Assembly: GCA_040902885.1 (NCBI GenBank)
Contig: JBBDWK010000086.1
Span: 1-64,000 of the forward strand
DNA from: JBBDWK01 sp040902885
GTDB taxonomy: Bacteria > Acidobacteriota > Terriglobia > Bryobacterales > Bryobacteraceae
Direction: 5' to 3'
DNA length: 64,000 nt
Part shown: positions 40,370-48,651 of the stretch, piece after piece
How positions within the stretch are numbered: the first letter of the stretch is position 1
Layout of the letters: every line of letters begins with the position of its first letter
Position numbers and translations under genes: made by a program
Notes under the pieces: generated by a model
What the model was told of the DNA's origin: nothing
Database searches by the model: none
What the model saw: only the letters and a program-made list of their open reading frames with translations

Positions 40370-43300
40370 TTACCAGATCGCCTTCATGCCGACCTGGATG
40401 ACCCGAGGCGAGTTCCCCTGGCCGCCAATGAGACCAAAGTTGCCGGCCGCGAAATCCGTCGAGGGCGCGCCAAAAACGACGCGATTGAACGGATTCGAGA
40501 TCTCCAGACGGAGCTGGTGGGTCACCCGCTCGAAGATGCGGGTGTCTTTGAACAGGCCGAACGACTCCTGGATGAAGTACGGCTGCCGCACGGGCAGATA
40601 CACAGGTGCATTACCGAACTGCAGCGGTCCCGGGTTGGAGAATGCTGCGCGATTCAGCCAGGCGTCGCGGCGGGGGTCGAACTTGTCCGAACCCTGCTCC
40701 GCGCGGATCGGCGCGCCGGTCAGGTTCGGACGAAGCCCGCCCGCGAAGATGGGCAGGGTGTTGGCGGTTGAGATGGCCAGGGGGAAGCCGCTCGAAAAGG
40801 CGCCCACTCCGCTCATGGACCATCCGCCCAGGAACTTGCTGGCGATTCCAGCGCCCTGCCTCAGCGGCAACTGGTAGTTGAAGCTGAAGGTCAGGATGTG
40901 GGGCTGATCGGTAGCGTAGAGCGCCTTCTCGCGCTGGAAGTTGTCCTGACGGATGATGCCGCCATGAGCGTCGGTGAAGCCGCGGCCGTCCGAGAGGTGC
41001 TTGGAGCGGGTATAGGCCACCGTGCTGGCGAACCCGCGAGAGAAGCGCTTGTCCAGCTTGAACTGGAACGAGTGATAGGTCGAGTTGGCGTAGGGCGCGG
41101 CGACCACCGCGACGCTCTGGTACTGCGGGAACGCGCGGAGCGCCTGAGCCACCGTTGCACGCGAGCCATAGAGCTCCGTGAACCCGGCGAAAGGCTCGCT
41201 GAAGCCGGCGTTGCGCGCCAGCGGCGAGTTGATGTTGGCTCGAAGCAACGCATCGCCCAGGCCGTAAAACGAAGGATTCACCTGGTTGAGCTGCTGTGCA
41301 TCGTACAGGTGGGTTCCCTTGTTGGCTACGTAAGCGCCGCTGATCATGAACGAATCGCCGAACTGGCGTTCGATGGTCAGGTTATACTGCTGCGCGTAGG
41401 GAATGGTCCCGCCGGTGGCTGCCTCCACGAGCTGCGCGTTCTGGCCATTTGCGACCGTGGAGGAGATGAGCGGAGGACGGTTGAAATCTTGCGGGAAGCC
41501 GTTGTCCCAGTAGAAGCCCGGAGTCAGGCCGTTGTCGGCGCTGGCGAAGTTGGGCGAAATGGAGAATCCGGTCTGCGGAATTCCCACTCCCTGGTTGATG
41601 TACTCCTTGTAGAAAATCCCGTATCCGCCGCGCACGACCCAGTTGTTGGTGACCGCGTATGCGAAACCGATGCGGGGCGCGAAGTTCATCCAGTGGATGT
41701 CGAAGAAGCGGTTGAAGCCTTCCCGTCCCGCGCCGTCGCCCCCGAAGATGAAGGCGCCCGGCAGGTTCCCGGCGCCCGGGTTGGGCACGGAGGGATCCAT
41801 GTAGGAGATGCGGCCTAGCGGGTCCGACGTTGGAACCTGCACTTCATAACGCAGGCCGATATTCAGCGTGAGTTTCGGGGTCACCTTGTAGGTGTCGTCG
41901 ATGAACCCGCCGTAGTACTTGTAGCGTCCGCCCGGGAGTGAATCGCGGAAGTATGACGTTCCGCTGTCCACCGCGCCCAGCAGGAAGCTGGCGAAAGCGT
42001 TTCCGCTGCCGGCCACCCCGGGCAGCGCCGTCTCCAGATGGCTGAAGTTGAAGGTGCCGCCGCCGTTGCCGAAGTTCCGGTAGTTGTCGCGGTGCGTCTG
42101 AACTTCAAAGCCCATCTTCACCAGGTGCTTTCCTTTGATCCAGGTCAGCGTATCCACGAAAGCGAAGGTGCTGAAGTAATTGTCGGACGCGATATCGTCT
42201 CCGAACCGCGTGTAGCCCTGCGTGAACATCACGGTTGGGAAGAGATCGAACTGGGTGCCCCGCAGGCCCAGCTTTTCCGGCCAGCCTTCATTGAAGCTGA
42301 GCGAGAAGTTGGGATTCCGGAAGCGCGAGAAGCCCGCTCCCATATGGTTTAGCAGGGTCGGGCTCACGCTCCAGTCGTAGTTCAGGCGCAGAATGCGCGT
42401 GGTCACAACCTGGAAGTTGTAGTTCTCAAGACCCGTCGAGCGACCCACGGAGAGCAGCCGCGAAGGACCGGGGCTCTTGATCGACGGCCTGTCGGTGTAA
42501 TTGAACATGCCGCTGAGCCGGTGGCTGGCGTTAATGGCATGGTCGATTTTGAAACCGCTGGTACGCTGATCCGCAAAGGGACTGGAAAGCGGAGCGATGC
42601 TGTTGTTCACCAAACCCGGCAGTTCCGGAACCGGATGCAGCGGCAGCATCTTGGAAGTGACGGAGCTGAAGGCCGATTGCGGGATCACGTTGTTGGCGAA
42701 GGGAGTGCGCGACGGCCGGCCGTCGGCGCCGATGGATGTGCTGCGGGGATCGAATATTGGGCCGCCCCACTCGCCAAAATCGCCCTGCAACATACGCGCG
42801 GTGGGCAGGGTGTTGGTGCCCGCAAGCTGGCCGCCGCGAATGTAGAACTGATCCAGCGAGAAGAAGAAAAACGTGCGGTCGCGGCCGTCGTAGATCTTCG
42901 GCAGACGGATGGGACCGCCCACGGTGAAGCCCCACTCGTTCTGCTTTCGCGAAGCCTTGGTGGGGTTGAAAAAGCCGCGCGCGTCGAGCTTGTCGTTGGC
43001 CAGAAAGTGGAAAGCGCTCCCATGAAGCTGGTTGGTGCCGCTCTTCATGGTGAAGCTGGTCACGCCGGATAGCGCGTGAGTGTACTCGGCCGAGTAATTG
43101 TTGGTGATGAGCTTGAACTCGGCAATGGCATCCACCGAGGGGTTCACCTCGGCGTCGTTCGCCAAATCCCCGCGAGACAGAGCAATGCCATCGTAGTAAA
43201 TCTGATCGTTAAACGATCCGCCGCCTCCGATGTGCTTCTCCCACGTGTTGCCGGGTGAAACGCCGGGCGACAGGAAGATGAACGCCGAAGGATTCCGGAT

Positions 43301-43750
43301 GCCGCCGCCCAAGGTGAGAGGCAGCTCCAGAAAGCGCTTGTTGTCGAGGACCGTGCCGACGTCGGTCGATTCCGTTTGAATCAGCGACGCCGTGGCGGCG
43401 ACCTCTACGGTTTGTGTCACGTCACCGACCTGCATGTTCAGATCGATCCTGGCCTGCTGGTTGACCTGGACGATAATTCCCTTCACGTCCTGGCGCCGGA
43501 ATCCGGCGGCCTGCGCCGACAGATTGTAGGTGCCTACGGGAAGGTTCAGAAACGCATAGGTTCCATTTGGACCGGTTTTCGATTCGAAAGACAGGTTGGT
43601 ATTTTCGTTGACGATTGAGACGGCGGCTTCGGGTACAACTGCCCCGGTGGCGTCCGTCGCGGTTCCCGCGATAGTTCCGCGGTCGCCCTGCGCGAACAGG
43701 GCTGCCGGCGCCGTAAGGAACACGGCGGCCAGCCAAAGTCTAGATTTCAC
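40370..43750 (-). CDS. Oar-like TonB-dependent receptor with carboxypeptidase-regulatory domain
   Basis: 1126 aa. Signal peptide (KSRLWLAAVFLTAPAALFAQ), CarboxypepD_reg domain (~25-110; GTIAGTATDATGAVVPEAAV; LPVGTYNLSAQAAGFRRQ), plug (~120-270; IYYDGIALSRGDLANDAEVN, EFKLITNNYSAEYTHALSGV, FTMKSGTNQLHG) and an outer-membrane barrel ending IQVGMKAIW with a terminal Trp. The GTG at 43750 carries a perfect AGGAGG ribosome site and begins the leader; the frame extends further upstream only across the N gap and is not coding there. It is the second complete receptor here and shares domain order, but not close sequence, with the one at 31135. PAP2 follows immediately. The substrate is unknown. Confidence 0.9.
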   Translation of the reverse strand: MKSRLWLAAVFLTAPAALFAQGDRGTIAGTATDATGAVVPEAAVSIVNENTNLSFESKTGPNGTYAFLNLPVGTYNLSAQAAGFRRQDVKGIIVQVNQQARIDLNMQVGDVTQTVEVAATASLIQTESTDVGTVLDNKRFLELPLTLGGGIRNPSAFIFLSPGVSPGNTWEKHIGGGGSFNDQIYYDGIALSRGDLANDAEVNPSVDAIAEFKLITNNYSAEYTHALSGVTSFTMKSGTNQLHGSAFHFLANDKLDARGFFNPTKASRKQNEWGFTVGGPIRLPKIYDGRDRTFFFFSLDQFYIRGGQLAGTNTLPTARMLQGDFGEWGGPIFDPRSTSIGADGRPSRTPFANNVIPQSAFSSVTSKMLPLHPVPELPGLVNNSIAPLSSPFADQRTSGFKIDHAINASHRLSGMFNYTDRPSIKSPGPSRLLSVGRSTGLENYNFQVVTTRILRLNYDWSVSPTLLNHMGAGFSRFRNPNFSLSFNEGWPEKLGLRGTQFDLFPTVMFTQGYTRFGDDIASDNYFSTFAFVDTLTWIKGKHLVKMGFEVQTHRDNYRNFGNGGGTFNFSHLETALPGVAGSGNAFASFLLGAVDSGTSYFRDSLPGGRYKYYGGFIDDTYKVTPKLTLNIGLRYEVQVPTSDPLGRISYMDPSVPNPGAGNLPGAFIFGGDGAGREGFNRFFDIHWMNFAPRIGFAYAVTNNWVVRGGYGIFYKEYINQGVGIPQTGFSISPNFASADNGLTPGFYWDNGFPQDFNRPPLISSTVANGQNAQLVEAATGGTIPYAQQYNLTIERQFGDSFMISGAYVANKGTHLYDAQQLNQVNPSFYGLGDALLRANINSPLARNAGFSEPFAGFTELYGSRATVAQALRAFPQYQSVAVVAAPYANSTYHSFQFKLDKRFSRGFASTVAYTRSKHLSDGRGFTDAHGGIIRQDNFQREKALYATDQPHILTFSFNYQLPLRQGAGIASKFLGGWSMSGVGAFSSGFPLAISTANTLPIFAGGLRPNLTGAPIRAEQGSDKFDPRRDAWLNRAAFSNPGPLQFGNAPVYLPVRQPYFIQESFGLFKDTRIFERVTHQLRLEISNPFNRVVFGAPSTDFAAGNFGLIGGQGNSPRVIQVGMKAIW

Positions 43751-43875
43751 AGAAACCTCCTGAATGTGCGAAATGCCTTGATTATGGGAACCGGTTCGGA
43801 CCGAAGTCAAGCGTCCGCGCATTTTTGGGAGGAATGGCTGAATAGGCGGCGAAATAAGAAAAGCGTGAGCGCCCC

Positions 43876-43885
43876 NNNNNNNNNN
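43876..43885. other. Assembly gap (10 Ns)
   Basis: Ten consecutive Ns in the spacer between the TonB receptor promoter region and the TPR-like gene. The number is likely a placeholder, so the true distance between the two sides is unknown and adjacency across it is a scaffold inference. Confidence 0.99.
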
Positions 43886-43907
43886 AAACGACTGTGACGC
43901 GACTCTA

Positions 43908-45182
43908 CTACTTGGACGCGCCCCGTTTGCGGCCAGGGGCGCGCTTGGCTGGCGCCGGAGGCGGGGGCCAGCCAGTGAGCTTCTCGTTTTCCACTTCAAA
44001 GGTAACCATGAAAGGATCGGGTGCAAACTCGGTGGGGACGCCTTCGAACTCAATCTCCGTTCCCACGTCCGCTTTGTTCGCGAGCGCAGTCTCGAACTTC
44101 AACTTCACTTCGGGCTCTGTGGCGTCCGAGATGCCAATTACCACTTCTTTGGGACGGGAAGCGGGAGTCTGGGAGATCACTTTGCCTTTGAGCTTGGGTA
44201 CAGCCGCGTTCTTCATCATCGACTCGAAGTACTGCGCGCCGTTCGGGCCGGTGAGCTCTTTTTTTAAACCCATCCACAACGCCAGTTGCGGATTGGATTC
44301 CCTGAATTCCTGTTCCTTTTGCGCCGCGATCTCGTTCACGTTCTCGATCTTGAAGCCGGGCGGCGGAAGCGGCTGCGACTTGGCCAGCGTACGAATCTCG
44401 CTGATGCCCTGCTGGCTGCCATGAAACGTGGTATATGCCTTGATGAAGAAGGCGTCTACCTGCTTCCGCCCTTGCGGATTCAGCGCGCCCTGGCCCTCGA
44501 AGCTCGCGGCGCGCGCGAAATGGAAGAGCACTTCCGACTGGCGCTCCGGCTTCTTCTGTCCGAAGATAACCGTGCCCAGCCAGTAAGACACCTCGGCGGC
44601 GTTCGGATTGAACTCCAGGCACTTGACGAACTGCCTCTCGGCGGCTTCATTGTCTTTGCGCTGCCAGGCGATCCAGCCGAGGGTCTTATAGGACATGGCG
44701 TCCATGTCCTTCTTCGCCTTCACCCAGTCCGCCTCGCCAGCCGCAGCCGGCTTTTCAACCACCAGCAAGCCGTTCGCCGACTTCTCTCCCAGCCCGAGCG
44801 TCGCGTCGCTGGTATCGTTCATGGTTGGCAGCAGGGACACGATCCAATACAAGCCCTGCAACGCTTTCGGGTCCTTGGCCAGCATCTCCTTGGCGATTTC
44901 GAACATCTTCGCGGGCTGGCCGAGTCCCTGATAGGTGAGGAGATAATGCTGGAGCCGTTCCTCTTGAAACTCGGTTTCCGGATACTTCTGCTTCCAAGTG
45001 TCCAGAAGTGTGAGCTTCTTCTTTGGGTCGGTCTCTTTGCCTATGGCGGTAAAGATGTCGTATTCGCCCTGGTCTTTGACCTTTTTCTGGCTCACGGGCG
45101 CCTGCGCCTGACTCCATGCGGGAACTGCGAGTATTCCGGCGACCGTTACCCCCAGTAGAGTTCTTGAAATTCGATTGAGCAC
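43908..45182 (-). CDS. Exported TPR-like protein with a C-terminal basic tail
   Basis: 424 aa. Signal peptide (ISRTLLGVTVAGILAVPAWSQAQA). The middle (~35-220) has helical pairs of the tetratricopeptide kind ('LLDTWKQKYPETEFQEERLQHYLLTYQGLGQPAKMFEIAKEMLAKDP', 'LGWIAWQRKDNEAAERQFVKCLEFNPNAAEVSYWLG'). Residues ~330-405 form a beta-rich segment (VVIGISDATEPEVKLKFETAL; MVTFEVENEKLTGW), and the end is Pro/Ala/Lys-rich (PPPPAPAKRAPGRKRG). Proteins of this build are frequent in Acidobacteria but I know no assigned function; a scaffold in the periplasm is a guess. GTG 45182 has a GGAGGCAGG site. It is divergent from the symporter gene; the promoter regions share 232 bp. Confidence 0.75.
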   Translation of the reverse strand: MLNRISRTLLGVTVAGILAVPAWSQAQAPVSQKKVKDQGEYDIFTAIGKETDPKKKLTLLDTWKQKYPETEFQEERLQHYLLTYQGLGQPAKMFEIAKEMLAKDPKALQGLYWIVSLLPTMNDTSDATLGLGEKSANGLLVVEKPAAAGEADWVKAKKDMDAMSYKTLGWIAWQRKDNEAAERQFVKCLEFNPNAAEVSYWLGTVIFGQKKPERQSEVLFHFARAASFEGQGALNPQGRKQVDAFFIKAYTTFHGSQQGISEIRTLAKSQPLPPPGFKIENVNEIAAQKEQEFRESNPQLALWMGLKKELTGPNGAQYFESMMKNAAVPKLKGKVISQTPASRPKEVVIGISDATEPEVKLKFETALANKADVGTEIEFEGVPTEFAPDPFMVTFEVENEKLTGWPPPPAPAKRAPGRKRGASK

Positions 45183-45414
45183 TACCTGCCTCCTACGCGG
45201 TATTTCCGTGGTTTAGAAGATTGCGTTGCCGGCCGCACGGCCCGCACGCACGCCCATTCCCGTCACCAGCCCGATGGGCATTTCGGGAGTATATGTCAAA
45301 CATGGGGAGCGCCGCAAGTATTTGGACGCCACCCAATGCTCTTCAGTTCCAGCCACATGAGAGACCACCGCCGGGCCCCTATCCGTGCTAGAACTAAAGT
45401 TTGTCCGTGTTTTC

Positions 45415-46872
45415 ATGCGATATTTCGATCTGGCCGTAATTCTGGCCTACCTGATCGGCATCACCTGGTTCGGCGCCCGCTTCGGAAGCTCTCAAAGAAC
45501 TTTGAAAGATTACTTCCTGGGCGGCCGTACGGCGCCCTGGTGGGCCATCTGTCTCTCCATCGTCTCGGCCGAGACCAGCACGCTCACTATCATCGGCACC
45601 CCCGCTCTCGCCTTCCAGGGAAACCTCGGCTTTCTGCAGCTTGTGCTCGGCTACCTGCTGGCCCGCATCATCATTTCGCTGCTCTTCATACCCCAGTATT
45701 TTCGCGGCGAGATGTTCACCGCGTACGAGCTCATGCGCCGGCGCTTCGGCGAGCGCATTCGAAAACTTACAGCCGCAACCTTTCTCGTCACGCGCGCGCT
45801 CGCGGAGGGCGTTCGCGTGTTCGCCATCTCCATCGTGATCTCGATCGTTCTGGGCACTGGCGAGATCGCCTCCATCACCCTGATCATGGCGCTCACTCTG
45901 TTCTACACGTTTGAAGGCGGAATGACGGCCGTCATCTGGACCGATGTCGTACAGATGTGCCTCTACGTGTGTGGCGCGGTTCTCAGCTTCTTCGTCATAC
46001 TCGGCAACATACCGGGCGGCTGGGAACGCGTCTGGGCGGTGGCGGAGCCCGCGGGAAAATTTAACATCTTCGACTTCCGGTTCAGCCTCACGGAAACGTA
46101 CACCTTCTGGGCCGGCGTGGCGGGCGGTTGTTTTCTCACCACGGCCAGCCACGGCACGGATCAATTGATGGTGCAGCGCCTTTTGAGCGCCCGCAACCAG
46201 TCGGAGAGCCGTCTGGCGCTGATGGCAAGCTGGTTTGTGGTCTTCTTTCAGTTTGCCCTGTTTCTAGTCATCGGGGTGGTTCTCTACGTGTACTATCAAG
46301 GTGCGGGGGAAGCCGTTCCGTCGCCCGCCGACCGCATCTATCCGAGCTTCATCTGGGAGCATCTCCCCGTTGGGGTGGCCGGCCTGGTGATCGCGGCGAT
46401 TCTGGCCGCGGCCATGGCCAACATCAGCGCCGCTCTCAATTCCCTGGCCACCACCAGCATCGTCGACTTCTACCGTCCTTGGGCGGGCAAAAGCCAGGAA
46501 GACGACGGGCGCCTGCTCCTGCCGGCGCGTGTGGCCACCGTAGCCTGGGGAGTGGTGCTGCTCGGGATCGGCATCATGGCGCGCAAGTGGGGCTCGGTGC
46601 TCGAAGCCGGATTGGCGATCGCTTCCATACCCTTTGGCGCACTGCTGGGGGTCTTCCTGCTGGGGCTGCTGACGCGGCATGTAACGGAGACGGCAGCCAT
46701 CGCCGGTCTCCTGGCCGGCCTGACAACCATGGTTTACGTCCGGTTCTTCACGGGCGTCGCGTGGACCTGGTACGTACTCATCGGCGCCACGGTCACCTTC
46801 ACCGTCGGATGGCTCGCGGCGACCGTCCTTACCCCCCGGCAGCCCGAGGCTGTCACTGGAGGCACTCAATGA
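45415..46872 (+). CDS. Sodium:solute symporter (SSS family)
   Basis: 485 aa, thirteen or so helices. 'YFDLAVILAYLIGITWFGARFGSSQRTLKDYFLGGRTAPWWAICLSIVSAETSTLTIIGTPALAF' is the typical N-terminal SSS block, with further 'EGGMTAVIWTDVVQ' and 'AAAMANISAALNSLATTSIVDFY' segments carrying Na2-site residues. It takes up a sugar, organic acid or amino acid with Na+. The frame is open from GTG 45385, but ATG 45415 (MRYFDLAV) begins just before helix 1 and fits the family. Its stop overlaps the ATG of the APC permease by 4 bp (ATGA), an operon of two secondary transporters. Substrates unknown. Confidence 0.88.
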   Translation: MRYFDLAVILAYLIGITWFGARFGSSQRTLKDYFLGGRTAPWWAICLSIVSAETSTLTIIGTPALAFQGNLGFLQLVLGYLLARIIISLLFIPQYFRGEMFTAYELMRRRFGERIRKLTAATFLVTRALAEGVRVFAISIVISIVLGTGEIASITLIMALTLFYTFEGGMTAVIWTDVVQMCLYVCGAVLSFFVILGNIPGGWERVWAVAEPAGKFNIFDFRFSLTETYTFWAGVAGGCFLTTASHGTDQLMVQRLLSARNQSESRLALMASWFVVFFQFALFLVIGVVLYVYYQGAGEAVPSPADRIYPSFIWEHLPVGVAGLVIAAILAAAMANISAALNSLATTSIVDFYRPWAGKSQEDDGRLLLPARVATVAWGVVLLGIGIMARKWGSVLEAGLAIASIPFGALLGVFLLGLLTRHVTETAAIAGLLAGLTTMVYVRFFTGVAWTWYVLIGATVTFTVGWLAATVLTPRQPEAVTGGTQ

Positions 46873-48233
46873 AAGAACTCCGGCGCGAACTGGGCCGATG
46901 GAGCGCCGCGTCTATTGTGGTGGGCACCGTCATCGGCAGCGGCATCTTTTTGGTTCCCAGGGACATGGCCCTGGCTCTCGGCTCCCCGGACTGGATCTTC
47001 CTGGTCTGGGTGGTGGGCGGCCTTCTCTCGCTCTCCGGGGCGCTCAGCTACGCCGAGCTGTCCGCCGCCATGCCCGGGGCCGGCGGCGAGTACGTCTATC
47101 TCCGCGAAGCTTATGGCCCCTTCTGGAGCTTTACTTACGGCTGGACTCAGATGTGGGTCGCGAAGAGCGGCTCCATCGCCACCCTGGCGGCCGCGTTTTT
47201 TGATTATTACGCCAATTTTTATCCCGGCATTCAGGGCGTGGCTTACACGCTGCCCATTCCCATCGGGACTGGCGGCGCTCCGCTCCAGATTCACTATGCG
47301 CAGCTTCTCGCGGTGGGTCTGATCCTGCTGCTGGGCGGCGTGAATTTCTTCGGGGTCAGACTGGGCGGCAACATTCAGGTGGCCGTGACCGCCCTCAAGC
47401 TCGGCCTGATCTTCTTCATCATCGCGGCGGGCCTGGCCGCCGGGGCTGGATCATTGGCCAATTTCGGCACTTCCGAAGCCTCGGCCGCGGGCGGCGTGGC
47501 GGGCTTCTTCGCGGCTCTCGTGGCTGCTTTATGGGCTTACGACGGCTGGAACAACGTCACCATGGTGGCGGGGGAGGTGAAGGAGCCGCAGCGCAATCTC
47601 CCCATGGCTCTCATCTGGGGCACCGGCGCCGTCATGGCCATCTACCTCCTCGCAAATCTGGCATATTTCTACGTTTTATCCGCCCCGGAGGTCGCGGGGA
47701 GTCCGCGTGTAGCGGCGGAGATGATGAATAAGATCCTGGGCCGGCCGGGAGCGAACGCCGTCTCCATCGCCGCCATGATCTCGATCTTCGCCGCCCTGAA
47801 CGGCTCCATCCTCTCGGGATCGCGGGTCCCGTACGCCATGGCGCGCGACCGCTTCTTTTTCAATGCGATGTCCGGGGTGCACCCCGTCTATGGAACGCCC
47901 GCAATGGCGATCTTCGCCATGAGCGCCTGGGCCGGCGTGCTGGTGCTGACGGTGGGCGGCTATCAGCAACTGTTCACCTCAGTGATCTTCGCAAGCTGGG
48001 TTCTGTATGGAATGACAACGGCCGGGGTCATCGTATTGCGCCGGAAGCGGCCGGATCTTCCGAGACCCTATCGCACGCTGGGATATCCCGTGGTTCCCAT
48101 CCTGTTTGTGATCGTGGCGGCATGCCTGGTGGTCTCGACTCTGATCGCCTCGCCAAGGGAATCGGCGCTGGGCCTGATCTTTATCGCTTTGGGGATACCT
48201 TTCTACCGCCATTGGAGAAGCCGCCAACCCTAA
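46869..48233 (+). CDS. APC-family amino acid permease (LAT/serine-threonine exchanger-like)
   Basis: 454 aa, twelve helices. Helix 1 has the consensus GTVIGSGIFLVPRDMA (GxIIGxGIF), followed by LSGALSYAELSAAMPGAGGEYVYLREAYGP. 'ALWAYDGWNNVTMVAGEVKEPQRNLPMAL' in helix 6-7 marks the L-type/SteT-like branch of the APC superfamily, amino acid antiporters. The start overlaps the stop of the Na+ symporter by 4 bp. The frame runs open upstream through the symporter in a shifted frame, which is shadow. It differs clearly from the APC permease at 6909. After its stop come the paired operators of the AT-hook gene. Confidence 0.9.
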   Translation: MKELRRELGRWSAASIVVGTVIGSGIFLVPRDMALALGSPDWIFLVWVVGGLLSLSGALSYAELSAAMPGAGGEYVYLREAYGPFWSFTYGWTQMWVAKSGSIATLAAAFFDYYANFYPGIQGVAYTLPIPIGTGGAPLQIHYAQLLAVGLILLLGGVNFFGVRLGGNIQVAVTALKLGLIFFIIAAGLAAGAGSLANFGTSEASAAGGVAGFFAALVAALWAYDGWNNVTMVAGEVKEPQRNLPMALIWGTGAVMAIYLLANLAYFYVLSAPEVAGSPRVAAEMMNKILGRPGANAVSIAAMISIFAALNGSILSGSRVPYAMARDRFFFNAMSGVHPVYGTPAMAIFAMSAWAGVLVLTVGGYQQLFTSVIFASWVLYGMTTAGVIVLRRKRPDLPRPYRTLGYPVVPILFVIVAACLVVSTLIASPRESALGLIFIALGIPFYRHWRSRQP

Positions 48234-48297
48234 AACAGTCAGCAAAATCCCATTCGTGTTCTCCCGGACCCTCCGATCCTCCGCATTTAGAAAAAAT

Positions 48298-48317
48298 TTG
48301 TTCCGATTTCAGAACAA
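48298..48317. promoter_or_regulatory. Operator-like palindrome 1 (TTGTTC-N8-GAACAA)
   Basis: Perfect 6-bp inverted arms at 48298-48303 and 48312-48317 around an 8-bp centre. It lies just upstream of the putative promoter of the AT-hook gene and has the same layout as a second site at 48381. Confidence 0.5.
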
Positions 48318-48322
48318 AACTG

Positions 48323-48351
48323 TTGATATCCAGCAAAAAGTAGGGTAAAAA
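48323..48351 (+). promoter_or_regulatory. Putative promoter TTGATA-17-TAAAAA
   Basis: TTGATA (48323-48328) and TAAAAA (48346-48351) are 17 nt apart in an AT-rich stretch, between the two TTGTTC palindromes. A transcript from near 48358 would carry the second palindrome in its leader and a GGGGGGAG ribosome site before ATG 48439. Confidence 0.4.
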
Positions 48352-48380
48352 GTCAGATGAGCGTTTACCGACAGAAGTTT

Positions 48381-48400
48381 TTGTTCTGGAATCAGAACGG
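48381..48400. promoter_or_regulatory. Operator-like palindrome 2 (TTGTTC-N8-GAACGG)
   Basis: Arms at 48381-48386 and 48395-48400, one or two mismatches from a perfect repeat; the inner GTTCTG...CAGAAC part is also symmetrical. Centre-to-centre distance from palindrome 1 is 83 bp, close to eight helical turns, so two dimers could sit on the same face and loop the DNA over the promoter. Confidence 0.5.
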
Positions 48401-48438
48401 CTTCCAGCGCTTACATCACTTCGGGGGGAGTTGAATCC

Positions 48439-48651
48439 ATGGACGTGACTAAAATTCTGACTGAACTTCGTCAGGAACGGGAGCAGATTGAAGAGGCTAT
48501 CTTGAGCCTGGAGCGGCTGGCGAGGGGACGGGGACGCCGCAGAGGCCGTCCGCCGGCCTGGATGGTTCCGCTTGTGAGGAAGCGGGGCCGTCCGGTGGGG
48601 AGCAAAAACAAGCCGCAAGCGCAGCCTGCCAAAGCGTCGGCAGCGGCTTAG
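48439..48651 (+). CDS. Small twin AT-hook DNA-binding protein
   Basis: 70 aa. Residues 1-28 form a short helix or coiled coil (VTKILTELRQEREQIEEAILSLERL). Two AT-hook cores follow: GRRRGRPP (about 33-40) and KRGRPVGSKNK (about 50-60), each with the Arg-Gly-Arg-Pro palm that inserts in the minor groove of AT-rich DNA. The tail is Ala/Gln/Lys-rich. I have the impression of similar tiny proteins in other Acidobacteria. A dimer through the helix would present four hooks. It has a strong ribosome site and a 205-bp AT-rich upstream region with two palindromes, suggesting tight, perhaps self-, regulation. Its stop overlaps the convergent NamZ-fusion stop by about 3 bp. Confidence 0.8.
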   Translation: MDVTKILTELRQEREQIEEAILSLERLARGRGRRRGRPPAWMVPLVRKRGRPVGSKNKPQAQPAKASAAA

